A stretch of 64,000 bases of DNA from Streptomyces sp. NBC_01298 (GTDB lineage: Bacteria; Actinomycetota; Actinomycetes; Streptomycetales; Streptomycetaceae). How positions within the stretch are numbered: the first letter of the stretch is position 1; each line of letters opens with the position of its first letter. Positions 53,701-62,531 of the stretch are shown one piece after another. The position numbers and the translations under genes were made by a program. The stretch lies in NCBI RefSeq assembly GCF_035978755.1, contig NZ_CP108414.1, forward strand, positions 2,232,001 through 2,296,000, given 5' to 3'. The notes under the pieces were generated by a model, which saw only the letters and a list, made by a program, of their open reading frames with translations, was not told the origin of the DNA and made no database searches.

Positions 53701-53766
53701 AGCCCCGCGCAGCGGCACCCCCGACCCCGCCCCGGAATCACGCACCCCGAGCCCGACCCGCCAGGG

Positions 53767-54777
53767 TCAGGCGGCAACCAGCACAGGGCCACCGGTGGCC
53801 AGCACCCGCCGGAGCACCCGTACCCGCTCCTCCGCCTCTTCCTCGGCGAGCAACGCAGCCAGCACCGCGACCCGCGCCTGCGGCGCCCGCAGCGTCCCCG
53901 TCGGCACGGCCCCGGCCGCGACCAGGTCCACCGCACCCCCGTGGGTGTAGATCTCCGTCACCGGCCCGGCCGCGACCCGCGTGGTCAGCGCCACCAGCAC
54001 GCCGTCCGCGACGGCCGCCTTCACCGCGTCGACGACCTCCGGCGTCGCGTTCCCCGCGCCGGTCCCGACCAGCACGATCCCCCGCGCCCCCGCCGCCACC
54101 GCGGCGTTCAGCAGCACCGCGTCACCACTCACGTGGTGCACCACGACATCTACCCGCGGCGGCCCTGCCGGGTCCTGCGGCATCGCCGGCAACGGCAGCG
54201 GCTCCGGCCGCACCGGCGTCCGCAGCACGGTGACCTTGCCGAATCCGACCTTGCCCAACAGTTCCTTCGACGGGTCGGCGAACGCGTCGAGCGCCACCGC
54301 CTGCGCCTTCACGGTCCCCCGGGCCGCGTGCACCCGCCCCGCGAACGTGATCAGGACGCCGAGCCCGCGCGTCTTCGACGCGGTCAGCAGGGCATCGTAG
54401 AGATTCCCCGGACCGTCCCCGTCCGCCGCCCCCATGGGCCGCTGCGAGCCGGTGAAGACCACGGACCGCGCATCATGATGATGAAGATCCACCAGGAACG
54501 CCGACTCCTCCAGCGTGTCCGTGCCGTGCGTGACCACGACCCCGTCCACACCCGGGTCGGCGAGCACCTCGTGCACGGTCCGCAGCAGGGTCAGCTGGTG
54601 CGCGGTGGTCAGCCGGGGACTGTTCACACTGAACAGATCGACGACCTCGACGCTCACGCCCTCGGGCAGCGGCGCGGTGGCCATGACCTCCGCCCCGTCG
54701 GCATCGGCCGCGAAACCGGAACCCTGCCAGCGGCTGGCTATCGTCCCGCCCGTACTAATGACGACGATGCGTCCCAT
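53767..54777 (-). CDS. Asparaginase
   Basis: 336 residues. The two threonine-containing signatures of type I/II L-asparaginases are present: VVISTGGTIAS at the N-terminus and GVVVTHGTDTLEES (about residue 88). GIVLVGTGAGNA lies in the C-terminal domain. It hydrolyses asparagine to aspartate and ammonia. There is no signal peptide, so it is probably cytosolic. An AsnC-type regulator is divergent from it. AAGGG lies 8 nt before the ATG. Confidence 0.92.
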   Translation of the reverse strand: MGRIVVISTGGTIASRWQGSGFAADADGAEVMATAPLPEGVSVEVVDLFSVNSPRLTTAHQLTLLRTVHEVLADPGVDGVVVTHGTDTLEESAFLVDLHHHDARSVVFTGSQRPMGAADGDGPGNLYDALLTASKTRGLGVLITFAGRVHAARGTVKAQAVALDAFADPSKELLGKVGFGKVTVLRTPVRPEPLPLPAMPQDPAGPPRVDVVVHHVSGDAVLLNAAVAAGARGIVLVGTGAGNATPEVVDAVKAAVADGVLVALTTRVAAGPVTEIYTHGGAVDLVAAGAVPTGTLRAPQARVAVLAALLAEEEAEERVRVLRRVLATGGPVLVAA

Positions 54778-54856
54778 GACCCCGACCCTTCCCTCACACA
54801 GTCCGAAACGGCCCGTACAGATTTTCTACAAACGGCAATGGTAGGCCGATCTACGC

Positions 54857-54914
54857 GCAACGCGATTGCTATCTCACCCACCCTTGCAATAAAACATGCG
54901 TGATAATTGCGCAA
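54857..54914. promoter_or_regulatory. AsnC/Lrp-type operator region with repeated GCAA/TTGC half-sites
   Basis: In the 136-bp divergent gap, GCAA (54857-54860) faces TTGC (54866-54869), TTGCAAT lies at 54884-54890, and the exact palindrome TTGCGCAA at 54907-54914 touches the regulator's ATG. GATAAT (54902-54907) is a good -10 six nt before that ATG. Autoregulation and control of asparaginase are inferred. Confidence 0.45.
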
Positions 54915-55363
54915 TGGACGCGATCGACAAAGAAATCTTGCGCGAGCTTCAGGCGGACGGCCGGCTCAGCAACCAGGAGCTGGCCCAGCGCGTGGGCCTC
55001 ACCCCCTCCCCCTGCATGCGGCGGGTCCGCCAGCTCGAAGAGGAAGGGATCATCCAGGGCTACCGCGCGGTGATCTCCCCCGAAGCCGTGGGCCGCGGCT
55101 TCGAGGTCCTGGTCTCCGTGGAGGTCCGCCGCGACCGCGAGGCCGTGGAAGCCTTCGAAGCCGCCCTCCAGGACATCCCCGACATCATCGAGGCCTACCG
55201 CCTCTTCGGCAGCCCCGGCTGCCTCCTGCGCATCGCGGTGGCGGACCTCCGCGCGTACGAACGCCTCTGGATCGAAAAACTCACGGCCCTCTCGGGCGTC
55301 ACGGAGGTCAACTCCCAGATCATCATGAAACGCATCAAGGAACCCACGGGCCTGCCGGTCTGA
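54914..55363 (+). CDS. Lrp/AsnC family transcriptional regulator
   Basis: 149 residues. The N-terminal HTH (MDAIDKEILRELQADGRLSN, LAQRVGLTPSPCMRRVRQLE) is followed by a RAM ligand-binding domain (VLVSVEVRRDREAVEAFEAAL, CLLRIAVADLRAYERLW in blocks). The start at 54914 gives the normal family length and fits a leaderless transcript; ATG 54896 would add six residues. Its divergent position suggests it senses an amino acid and controls the asparaginase gene. Confidence 0.9.
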   Translation: MDAIDKEILRELQADGRLSNQELAQRVGLTPSPCMRRVRQLEEEGIIQGYRAVISPEAVGRGFEVLVSVEVRRDREAVEAFEAALQDIPDIIEAYRLFGSPGCLLRIAVADLRAYERLWIEKLTALSGVTEVNSQIIMKRIKEPTGLPV

Positions 55364-55378
55364 GGACCGGGACAGGGA

Positions 55379-56968
55379 TCAGTCGCCCTTCGGCAGGCTG
55401 GCGTACGAGAAGGTGCACGTGACCGTCCCGTCGGCCACGGGCACGAGGCGCACCTGCTCGGCCGGCATCTGTACGGACTTCCCCGCGGCCTCGTCCCACA
55501 ACGAGACCGTCCCGCCGGCCTCCCCGAAGGAGACGTACGGGCGCTCGGGGCGCAGGACACCGCCCCGGGTCCCGAGCTTCGCCGCGGGAACGGTGGGCTC
55601 GACGCAGGTCCACTCCGGCTCCACCCCGAAGTACGCGGGCAGCTCCGCCCTTCGGGCCACCGCAGCGCGGAAGTCCTTCACCGCGTCGCCCACCGATCCC
55701 AGCACCACGCCGGCGCAGAACACCACCACCAACGCCTGCGTGCCGACGTACAACGGGACCCTGAACCGGTCGGCGGGACCGACACCCGGCACGTGGACGT
55801 GCTTCGCGATGCCCCACAGGGCCGGCACGATCAGGACGGAGCTCAGCAGGATCATGAGCTTGGCCGCCGACACGGCCTGCCAGATCACGGGCACGTCGAG
55901 GTCCGGGGGCACCAGGTCGAGGTGGTCCGCATACATCGCGTGAAGCACCGATCCGGAAGACACCACGAGCGACGCCGCGGCCGCGAAGACCAGCGGCACG
56001 GCCCAGGTGAGCCATTCGCCCCACGTCCACTGCCGGACCAGGAGCCACATGCCTGCGGCCGTCGCCCATACGGTGACGGCCAGCAGGATCTCCCCCGGGG
56101 TCCAGCTCCGGTTCTCCCCGGCGCCGAGGAAGATCGCGAGGATGTACGCGGCGGCCATGCCCCAGGCGGCGAGGCCCTCCCCGCGGCCTCCGGCCGCGAA
56201 CAGGCCGTACACCAGCACGACTCCCGCGAGGAAGCACAGGACCGCCGCACCGGCCCACACCCACGCCCACGCTCCGCTCTGCTGCCGGGCGACCACGGCC
56301 CAGAAGGTCAGGGCAACGAGCCAGGCGCCGAGACGGTACGACCTGCGGCGCATGTCGTCCGCGCGGCGGGGCACGAAGTGGCTGCCCACCGCCCGGTGGG
56401 CCACCCGCACGTCCGTGGCGGACCCGGGAGCGGCACCACCGGACGGCTCCATGCGCGAGAGCCGGCGGGCCTCGGAGGCCGTACCCGTCACCACCGTGCC
56501 GGTGTCGTGGTGTCCGCGCCACTCCGTGACGCCCGCGCGCGCCAGCGCCGCCGCGCGCCGCAGCTTCGCCATCGGCGTCAGGGACCTCGGGACAGGCGCG
56601 CGGAGCGGCCGGTGGGCCGTGGTGTGCGCCCACCAGGCGATCAGCATCTCCCGGTCGCGGTCCATCGGCTCGCAGCGCCGGGCGTACATCTCCAAGCGCC
56701 TCGCCCGCGCCAGGCGCTCGACCTGCCAGACCGCGGCCCGGGCGGTACGCCGGTTGCTGGCTCCGAAGAACCGCACTTCGACGGAGTACATCCGCGCCGA
56801 GGCATCGACCCTCAGCACGCCTCGTGACGCTCCCTCACCCCGTGCGAACGAGGTGACGACCGGCCAGTCCCGTTCGCCGAAGGCCCGTTCCGCCTCGTCC
56901 CAGTCGCGCTGCCCGCCCCGCACCTCGATCAGCACCAGTACCCGCTGGTCGTACCGCTTCCCCTGCAC
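55379..56968 (-). CDS. Integral membrane protein of unknown function
   Basis: 529 residues. An N-terminal soluble region of ~215 residues (VLVLIEVRGGQRDWDEAERAFGERDW in blocks) is followed by about eight transmembrane segments (about 218-420). A C-terminal outside domain of ~100 residues has two Cys (EWTCVEP, TVTCTFSY) that may pair. No family is recognised. The start is GTG 56968. It ends 15 bp from the convergent regulator gene. Confidence 0.7.
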   Translation of the reverse strand: MQGKRYDQRVLVLIEVRGGQRDWDEAERAFGERDWPVVTSFARGEGASRGVLRVDASARMYSVEVRFFGASNRRTARAAVWQVERLARARRLEMYARRCEPMDRDREMLIAWWAHTTAHRPLRAPVPRSLTPMAKLRRAAALARAGVTEWRGHHDTGTVVTGTASEARRLSRMEPSGGAAPGSATDVRVAHRAVGSHFVPRRADDMRRRSYRLGAWLVALTFWAVVARQQSGAWAWVWAGAAVLCFLAGVVLVYGLFAAGGRGEGLAAWGMAAAYILAIFLGAGENRSWTPGEILLAVTVWATAAGMWLLVRQWTWGEWLTWAVPLVFAAAASLVVSSGSVLHAMYADHLDLVPPDLDVPVIWQAVSAAKLMILLSSVLIVPALWGIAKHVHVPGVGPADRFRVPLYVGTQALVVVFCAGVVLGSVGDAVKDFRAAVARRAELPAYFGVEPEWTCVEPTVPAAKLGTRGGVLRPERPYVSFGEAGGTVSLWDEAAGKSVQMPAEQVRLVPVADGTVTCTFSYASLPKGD

Positions 56969-57011
56969 AGGCCCGCCCCCTCACCCCGCATTGACCGGTC
57001 GGCGCATGCAC

Positions 57012-57028
57012 GGTTAGGCTTACCTAAG
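57012..57028. promoter_or_regulatory. Iron box upstream of the amidohydrolase operon
   Basis: GGTTAGGCTTACCTAAG contains the core TTAGGCTTACCTAA of the DmdR/IdeR consensus. It lies 78 bp before the amidohydrolase ATG in a 138-bp gap. Confidence 0.75.
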
Positions 57029-57106
57029 TCAGCTGTGGTGCGACTCCTGGCCACCTGCTTTGCCCCCTGTACATGCGCGTTGCCCTCAACGGGAGTTGTA
57101 CTACCC

Positions 57107-58690
57107 ATGCTGTGTACGAGGCTGACGAACGCGAACATCCTCACCATGGACCCGGACCGGCCCTTCGCCCGGGAGCTGGGGATCTGGCGGGGGCGGATCG
57201 TGGGGTTCGACGAGGAGGTCGCCTCGTTGCCCGCCCGGGAGGTCGTCGATCTGCAGGGGGCCACCGTGCTGCCCGGGTTCATCGACAGTCATGTGCACCT
57301 CGCCTGGGCCGGGCTGAAGCAGAGCACCCCGAGCGTCGCCCCGTGCGAACGGGTCGAGGACGTGCTGGCGGTGGTGGCCGGGGCCGTGGCGCGCTCGGTG
57401 GGTGGGGACGGGGCCTGGGTCGATGTCATGGGGTACGACCAGCGGGCGCTCGGGCGGCATCTGACCGCCGCCGAGCTGGATGCGGTCAGCCACGGGCGCA
57501 AGGTGTTCCTGATGCACGACTCGGGACACGCGTGTGTGGTCAACAGTGCGGTGCTGCGCATGCTGCCCGACGGGGTTCCGCATCAGGACGGCTTCCTCGC
57601 CGAGGCGGCCATGACCGCCGCGCGGCGGCTGCGGCTGCCGTACGGGCAGGACGAGATCGCCGATGCCGTCGAGCGTGCGGCACGGACCTGCCTCGCCGAG
57701 GGCGTGACGGCCGTCGCCGAGGCGGGCATCGGGGGCGGGCTGCTCGGGCACAGCCCGGTGGAGCTCGGCGCCTACCAACTGCTGCGGGACCAGGGGAGGC
57801 TGCCCCTGCGGGTGCAGCTCATGCCCGCCGGGGACGTGTTGCGGCCGCGCGAGGTGCACCGGGAGGACGGCATTCCCCGGGCTCTGGACCTGGGGATGCG
57901 CACCGGGTTCGGGGACGACTGGCTGTCGCTGGGCGCGCTCAAGATCTACACCGACGGCGGGATGATGGCCCGTACGGCCGCGCTCACGGCCCCGTACGCG
58001 GGCACGGACCACACCGGCCAGCTCCAGGACGATCCCGAGCGCCTCACCCGGCTGATCGTCGACGGCCACCTCGGCGGCTGGCAGCTCGCCGTCCACGCCA
58101 TCGGGGACCGCGCCGCCGACCTCGCGCTCGACGCGCTGGAAGAGGCCCAGCGGCTGAGGCCCCGGCCGGACGCGCGGCACCGGATCGAGCACGCCGGGCT
58201 GATCCGCCCCGACCAGCTCCCGCGCTTCGCGCGCCTGGGCGTCAGCGCGGTCGTCCAGCCGGCCTTCCTCCACTCCTTCGGGGACGACTACGCGGACGTG
58301 ATGGGTGAGGAGCGGGCTCCCTGGATGTACCGGGGGCGCGGGTTCCTGGACCACGGGGTGACCCTCGTGGGGAGTTCCGACCGGCCGGTCACGGACGGGG
58401 CCCCGCTGCGGGCGATCCAGTTCATGGTCGAGCGCGCCTCCGCCTCCGGCCGGCCGATCGGGCCGGACGAGGCGATCACCGTCGAGGAGGCGCTGCGCGC
58501 CTACACGGTCGCCGGTGCGTACGCCTGCCGGTGGGACGACCGCGCCGGCAGCCTCACCCCGGGGAAGCGGGCCGACCTGGTCGTCCTGGGCGACGACCCG
58601 CGATCCGTCGATCCCTCCCGGATCAGCGGCATCGAGGTCGTGGCGACGTGGGTCGACGGAAACGAAGCTACGGACAAAGGAAAGTTGTGA
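57107..58690 (+). CDS. Amidohydrolase (YtcJ-like), iron-regulated
   Basis: A 527-residue metal-dependent hydrolase of the amidohydrolase superfamily. The metal site HxH is seen in GFIDSHVHLAWAG, a Lys in LGALKIYTDGGMM, then HAIGDRAADLALDA and HRIEHAGLI, and a C-terminal Asp in SSDRPVTDGAPL. ATG 57107 is chosen because GGGAG lies 11 nt upstream; a longer in-frame start at 57035 would overlap the promoter. It opens an overlapping three-gene operon with an 80-aa protein and a phosphopantetheinyl transferase behind an Iron box. The substrate is unknown; siderophore processing is a guess. Confidence 0.85.
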   Translation: MLCTRLTNANILTMDPDRPFARELGIWRGRIVGFDEEVASLPAREVVDLQGATVLPGFIDSHVHLAWAGLKQSTPSVAPCERVEDVLAVVAGAVARSVGGDGAWVDVMGYDQRALGRHLTAAELDAVSHGRKVFLMHDSGHACVVNSAVLRMLPDGVPHQDGFLAEAAMTAARRLRLPYGQDEIADAVERAARTCLAEGVTAVAEAGIGGGLLGHSPVELGAYQLLRDQGRLPLRVQLMPAGDVLRPREVHREDGIPRALDLGMRTGFGDDWLSLGALKIYTDGGMMARTAALTAPYAGTDHTGQLQDDPERLTRLIVDGHLGGWQLAVHAIGDRAADLALDALEEAQRLRPRPDARHRIEHAGLIRPDQLPRFARLGVSAVVQPAFLHSFGDDYADVMGEERAPWMYRGRGFLDHGVTLVGSSDRPVTDGAPLRAIQFMVERASASGRPIGPDEAITVEEALRAYTVAGAYACRWDDRAGSLTPGKRADLVVLGDDPRSVDPSRISGIEVVATWVDGNEATDKGKL

Positions 58691-58929
58691 TCAGTGCTGT
58701 GATCGGTCAAGCGAACGTCCTGGAACGGTTCTCCCCCCTGTGGGAGGTGCCCGAGATGCCGCCGCGCTGGGTGATCTGGCACGCGGGCGCGGGTGACTCC
58801 TTCGTGTTCGACCGGGAGTTCAACATGCCCGTCGACGTGGACGACGTCCTTCTCGGGGAGGTCCTGTGCCGGATGCGCGAGGCCGGAGCCCCGGAGGGCG
58901 AGGACTACCCCGGCCGCCCGTGCGGATGA
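58687..58929 (+). CDS. Small protein of unknown function in the iron-regulated operon
   Basis: 80 residues. GTG 58687 overlaps the amidohydrolase stop, and its own stop overlaps the next ATG, so it is translationally coupled on both sides. The sequence (FSPLWEVPEMPPRWVIWHAG, FDREFNMPVDVDDVLLGEVL) is acidic and Trp/Pro-rich. It is not MbtH: the NPF and SLWP motifs are missing. No family is recognised. Its position suggests a carrier- or PPTase-associated accessory. Confidence 0.65.
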   Translation: MISAVIGQANVLERFSPLWEVPEMPPRWVIWHAGAGDSFVFDREFNMPVDVDDVLLGEVLCRMREAGAPEGEDYPGRPCG

Positions 58930-59648
58930 CGGCCCCGGCCGACCTGCCCCTGGACACCGAAGCTCCGGGCCGGCACTGGCTCAGCTCTCCCGGACCGGGG
59001 CTGTGGGCCGTGCGCGTGAGCCTGTACGCGGATCGGGCGCGGGAGTGGGAGGGGATGCTCGACGACGGCGAGCGGGCCCGGCTCCAGGGGCTCAGGCGCG
59101 CCGGCGACCGTGACCAGTACCGGGTCGCCCACGTCGTGCTGCGGCAGTTGCTCGGCGACCGGCTCGGACGGGATCCGGCGCGGGTGCGGTTCTTCCGCGA
59201 GCCGTGCCCCGGCTGCGGCGGGCCGCACGGCCGGCCCGCGGTGGTCGGCGTACCGCTGCACTTCTCGCTGTCCCACGCGGGGGACGCCGTGCTGCTGGCC
59301 TTCGCGGACGACCCGGTCGGCGTGGACGTCGAGCGGCGGCCGGCCCCCGCGCTGGCGGCCCAGGTCGCCTCCGAACTGACGGAGGTACTCCATCCCGCCG
59401 AGCGCGCCGAGCTGTCGGCGCTGCCGGCCGGCGAGCGCCCCGCCGCGGTGGCCCGCTGCTGGTCCCGGAAGGAGGCCTACCTCAAGGGAGTCGGGATCGG
59501 CCTCGGCGGGAACCCGGCCCTGACCTACGTGGGGACCGGCCCCGCCCCCTCGGATCCGCCGGGATGGACCGTCGCCGACGTGCCCGCCTTTCCCGGATAC
59601 GTGGCCGCACGCGCGGTCCGTACGGGGCGACTTGGCCCCGATGGCTAG
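58926..59648 (+). CDS. 4'-phosphopantetheinyl transferase, Sfp type
   Basis: 240 residues. The Sfp signatures are present: PLHFSLSHAGDAVLLAFADDPVGVDVE in blocks, with Mg-binding Asp/Glu in VGVDVE, and RCWSRKEAYLKGVGIGL. It transfers phosphopantetheine from CoA to carrier domains of NRPS/PKS enzymes. Iron-box control of the operon suggests activation of a siderophore NRPS. The ATG overlaps the previous stop (ATGA). Confidence 0.92.
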   Translation: MTAPADLPLDTEAPGRHWLSSPGPGLWAVRVSLYADRAREWEGMLDDGERARLQGLRRAGDRDQYRVAHVVLRQLLGDRLGRDPARVRFFREPCPGCGGPHGRPAVVGVPLHFSLSHAGDAVLLAFADDPVGVDVERRPAPALAAQVASELTEVLHPAERAELSALPAGERPAAVARCWSRKEAYLKGVGIGLGGNPALTYVGTGPAPSDPPGWTVADVPAFPGYVAARAVRTGRLGPDG

Positions 59649-59666
59649 GTAAGGCTAACCTTACCT
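59647..59666. promoter_or_regulatory. Iron box upstream of the short NAGS-like gene
   Basis: AGGTAAGGCTAACCTTACCT is a near-perfect palindrome around the GGCTAACC core of the Iron box. It overlaps the end of the PPTase gene and lies 64 bp before the TTG start of the next gene. Confidence 0.85.
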
Positions 59667-59730
59667 CGATCGTTCCGCCGGGAGGCCCCGCCCCCGTACC
59701 CGCACACGGCGGAACCGAGGAAGGAACACC

Positions 59731-60279
59731 TTGACCACGGCCACGCTGCCCCCTGCCGCCGCGCACGCCACTTCGACGCCCCGCGCCCACACCCACGCGC
59801 ACGCACCCGCCCCCCGGTGGCACGAGGTCCCCGAGTTCACGGTGCGCCCGGCCCGCCGGGACGATGGTCCGGCGCTCGCCGCCCTCTCCCGGCCGTTCGC
59901 CCGGGCCGGGGCGCTGCGCGAGCGCCCGCTCTCGCTCTACCTCTCCCGCGCGTCCGACTTCCTCGTCGCGCAGGCGCCCGACGGAACCCTCGAAGGCTGT
60001 CTCGGCCTGCGCGAACACCCCGTCGCCGCCGGCGTGCTGTACAACTTCTGCGTCGCGGCCCACCGGCAGGGCACGGGGATGGGCGCCCGCCTGCTGCACG
60101 CGGCCTTCGCCAGGGCCCGTACGCGCTCCCTGGCCACGCTGTTCACGGCCACGACCGGCAGCGGCCGCCTCTTCCTCGGCCACGGGTTCCGCCCGGCCTC
60201 CCCGAGCCTGGCACCGGCCGACTGGGCGCAGTCCCTGGACCCCGCCCGGGGAGCACGGGTCCTGGCCCGCGCCCTGTAG
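59731..60279 (+). CDS. GNAT acetyltransferase, short N-acetylglutamate synthase-like
   Basis: 182 residues. A His/Ala/Pro-rich N-terminus (HTHAHAPAPRWH) precedes a GNAT domain. PLSLYLSRASDFLVAQ, LEGCLGLREH, YNFCVAAHRQGTGMGARLLHAA and FLGHGF parallel the stand-alone short NAGS proteins of actinobacteria, which acetylate glutamate with acetyl-CoA as the first arginine/ornithine step. The start is TTG 59731 with GAGGAAGG 5 nt upstream. An Iron box lies upstream, and an argCJBD cluster converges on it. NAGS function is inferred; another amine substrate is possible. Confidence 0.75.
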   Translation: MTTATLPPAAAHATSTPRAHTHAHAPAPRWHEVPEFTVRPARRDDGPALAALSRPFARAGALRERPLSLYLSRASDFLVAQAPDGTLEGCLGLREHPVAAGVLYNFCVAAHRQGTGMGARLLHAAFARARTRSLATLFTATTGSGRLFLGHGFRPASPSLAPADWAQSLDPARGARVLARAL

Positions 60280-60297
60280 ACGGCCGCGGACGACAGA

Positions 60298-60325
60298 GGG
60301 GCGGGTCCCTTGTGGGACCCGCCCC
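60298..60325. terminator. Bidirectional hairpin terminator
   Basis: A perfect 12-bp stem (GGGGCGGGTCCC, 60298-60309, with 60314-60325) and a TTGT loop, between the convergent GNAT and argD genes. Confidence 0.85.
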
Positions 60326-60346
60326 ATGTCGTACCGCCGACCGGGC

Positions 60347-61582
60347 CTACGCGGCTTCGAGGATCGCGGGCAGCGCCGCCAGCAGGGCGTCGGCACGCTC
60401 CTGCGGCAGTGTCAGTGCCGGAGCCAGCCGTACGACGTCCGCACCCGCCGCGTTCACGAGGAACCCGGCGTCCTGCGCGGCCCGCTGGACCCGCGCGGCG
60501 ACCGGCTCGGCGAGGGCGATGCCCAGGAGCAGACCGGCGCCCCGCACTTCACGGACCAGGGGGTGGTGCAGGGCCTCGACGCCGAGCCGCAGCCGCTCCC
60601 CCACCCGCGCGGCGTGGGCCAGCAGCCCTTCCTTCTCGATGGTCTCCAGGACCGCGAGCCCGGCCGCGCACGCGACCGGGTTCCCGCCGAAGGTGGAGCC
60701 GTGCTGACCGGGGGTCAGCAGTCCGGCGGCCGCGCCGAAGGCGACCGTGGCGCCGATCGGCAGGCCGCCGCCCAGCCCCTTGGCCAGGGTGATCACGTCG
60801 GGCTCGGCTCCGGGCTCCGCCTGGTGCGCGAACCAGTGGCCGGTGCGCCCGATCCCGGTCTGCACCTCGTCCAGGACGAGCAGGGTTCCGGTGGCGCGGG
60901 TGATCTCGCGGGCCGCCCGCAGGTAGCCCGGCGGCGCCGGGACCACTCCGGCCTCGCCCTGCAGGGGTTCCAGCACGACCGCGGCCGTCTGTTCGGTGAC
61001 GGCCGCGCGGAGCGCCTCCGTGTCCCCGTAGGGCACGTGCGTGACCTCCCCGGGCAGGGGCAGGAAGGGGGCTCGCTTGGGCGGCTGGCCGGTGAGGGCC
61101 AGGGCCCCCATGGTGCGCCCGTGGAACCCGCCCTCCGTCGCGACGAGGTGCGGGCGGCCGGTCCGGCGGGCGATCTTGAAGGCGGCCTCGACCGCCTCCG
61201 CGCCCGAGTTGGCGAAGAACACCCGGCCCGGCCTGTCCAGCAGGGCCAGGAGCCGTTCCGCCAGCGCGACGGCCGGCTCCGAGACGAACAGGTTCGACAC
61301 GTGGCCGAGCCGGGCGACCTGCTCCCGCACGGCCGCGACCAGGGCCGGGTGGGCGTGCCCGAGGGCGTTGACGGCGATCCCGCCGGTGAAGTCCGTGTAC
61401 GCGCGGCCGTCCTCGTCCCAGACCGTGCTCCCCTCGCCCCTGACCAGGGCCAGGGCGGGGGTGCCGTAGGTGTCCATCATCACCGCGCGCCAACGGTCGG
61501 CGAGCGGGGCCGTCGTGGTGCGGTCGGCGAGCGCGGCCGTCGTGGTGCGCCCGTCGGGCGTCGTCGTACGGTCGGTGGTCAC
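60347..61582 (-). CDS. argD: Acetylornithine aminotransferase
   Basis: A 411-residue class III PLP aminotransferase. The PLP lysine is in [17 protein letters not shown], with [18 protein letters not shown] and [14 protein letters not shown] before it. It converts N-acetylglutamate semialdehyde to N-acetylornithine. The N-terminus has a degenerate double repeat rich in Thr/Ala ([20 protein letters not shown]). GTG 61582 overlaps the argB stop. No argR follows it, unlike the usual Streptomyces argCJBDR order; the next feature is a terminator. Confidence 0.93.
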   Translation of the reverse strand: MTTDRTTTPDGRTTTAALADRTTTAPLADRWRAVMMDTYGTPALALVRGEGSTVWDEDGRAYTDFTGGIAVNALGHAHPALVAAVREQVARLGHVSNLFVSEPAVALAERLLALLDRPGRVFFANSGAEAVEAAFKIARRTGRPHLVATEGGFHGRTMGALALTGQPPKRAPFLPLPGEVTHVPYGDTEALRAAVTEQTAAVVLEPLQGEAGVVPAPPGYLRAAREITRATGTLLVLDEVQTGIGRTGHWFAHQAEPGAEPDVITLAKGLGGGLPIGATVAFGAAAGLLTPGQHGSTFGGNPVACAAGLAVLETIEKEGLLAHAARVGERLRLGVEALHHPLVREVRGAGLLLGIALAEPVAARVQRAAQDAGFLVNAAGADVVRLAPALTLPQERADALLAALPAILEAA

Positions 61583-62520
61583 GCGCCGCCCCCCTCGCCG
61601 CCCGGGCCCCGCGGGCCGGGCTCGTCGTCCGGCACCACCGTGGTGCCGGGTCCGTCCTCGGTGAGGACTCCGCGCAGCAGCGCGTGCGGCGCCCGGCCGT
61701 CGATGACCTGCGCCCGGGCGACGCCGGCCCGTACGGCGCGCAGGCAGCCCTCCATCTTGGGGAGCATGCCGCTGGCGAGCTCTGGGAGCAGGGCGTCCAG
61801 TTGGCCGGCCGTGAGGCGCTCGATCACCTCGGTGCTGTGCGGCCAGTCCGCGTACAGTCCCTCGACGTCGGTCATCACCACCAGCCGGTCGGCCCCGAGG
61901 GCGACGGCCAGGGCCGAGGCCGCGAGGTCGGCGTTGACGTTGTAGACCTGGCCGTCCTCGCCGCGCGCGACGGGCGAGACGACGGGGATGCGGCCCTGTT
62001 CCAGCAGTGCGGCGATCGCGCTGCCGTCCACGCCGACGATGTCGCCGACCTGGCCGATGTCCACCGGCCGGCCGTCCACCCAGGCCGGGCGCCGTACCGC
62101 GGTCATCGTGTGGGCGTCCTCGCCCGACAGGCCCACGGCGAACGGCCCGTGGGCGTTGATGGCCCCGACCAGTTCGCGCTGGACCTGACCGGTGAGCACC
62201 ATGCGCACGACGTCCATCGTCTCCGGCGTGGTCACCCGCAGCCCGGCCTCGAAGCGGACCTCCAGGCCGAGCCGGTCGAGCAGTGCGCTGATCTGGGGCC
62301 CGCCGCCGTGGACGACGACGGGCCGCAGGCCCGCGTGCCACAGCTCCACGACGTCCTGGGCGAACGTCCGCTGCGTGGACGGGTCCACCATGGCGTTGCC
62401 GCCGAACTTGACGACGACCGTCCGCCCTTGGAGCTGCTCCAGCCAGGGCAGGTCCCGGGGGGCCGGCACGGTGGCCGGCGTCCGCGCCGACGTCCGTGCC
62501 CGCGTCGTCTCCCTCGTCAT
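61579..62520 (-). CDS. argB: Acetylglutamate kinase
   Basis: A 313-residue amino-acid kinase: [53 protein letters not shown] and [19 protein letters not shown] are conserved. It phosphorylates N-acetylglutamate. The N-terminal 24 residues are Thr/Arg/Ala-rich, and the C-terminal tail is Gly/Pro-rich. It begins 11 bp after argJ. Confidence 0.94.
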   Translation of the reverse strand: MTRETTRARTSARTPATVPAPRDLPWLEQLQGRTVVVKFGGNAMVDPSTQRTFAQDVVELWHAGLRPVVVHGGGPQISALLDRLGLEVRFEAGLRVTTPETMDVVRMVLTGQVQRELVGAINAHGPFAVGLSGEDAHTMTAVRRPAWVDGRPVDIGQVGDIVGVDGSAIAALLEQGRIPVVSPVARGEDGQVYNVNADLAASALAVALGADRLVVMTDVEGLYADWPHSTEVIERLTAGQLDALLPELASGMLPKMEGCLRAVRAGVARAQVIDGRAPHALLRGVLTEDGPGTTVVPDDEPGPRGPGGEGGGA

Positions 62521-62531
62521 CTCGGCCCCGT

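Noticed and set aside
58687..58929. MbtH-like protein next to the phosphopantetheinyl transferase
   Set aside because: The MbtH motifs NPFDD, SLWP and the Trp pattern are absent.
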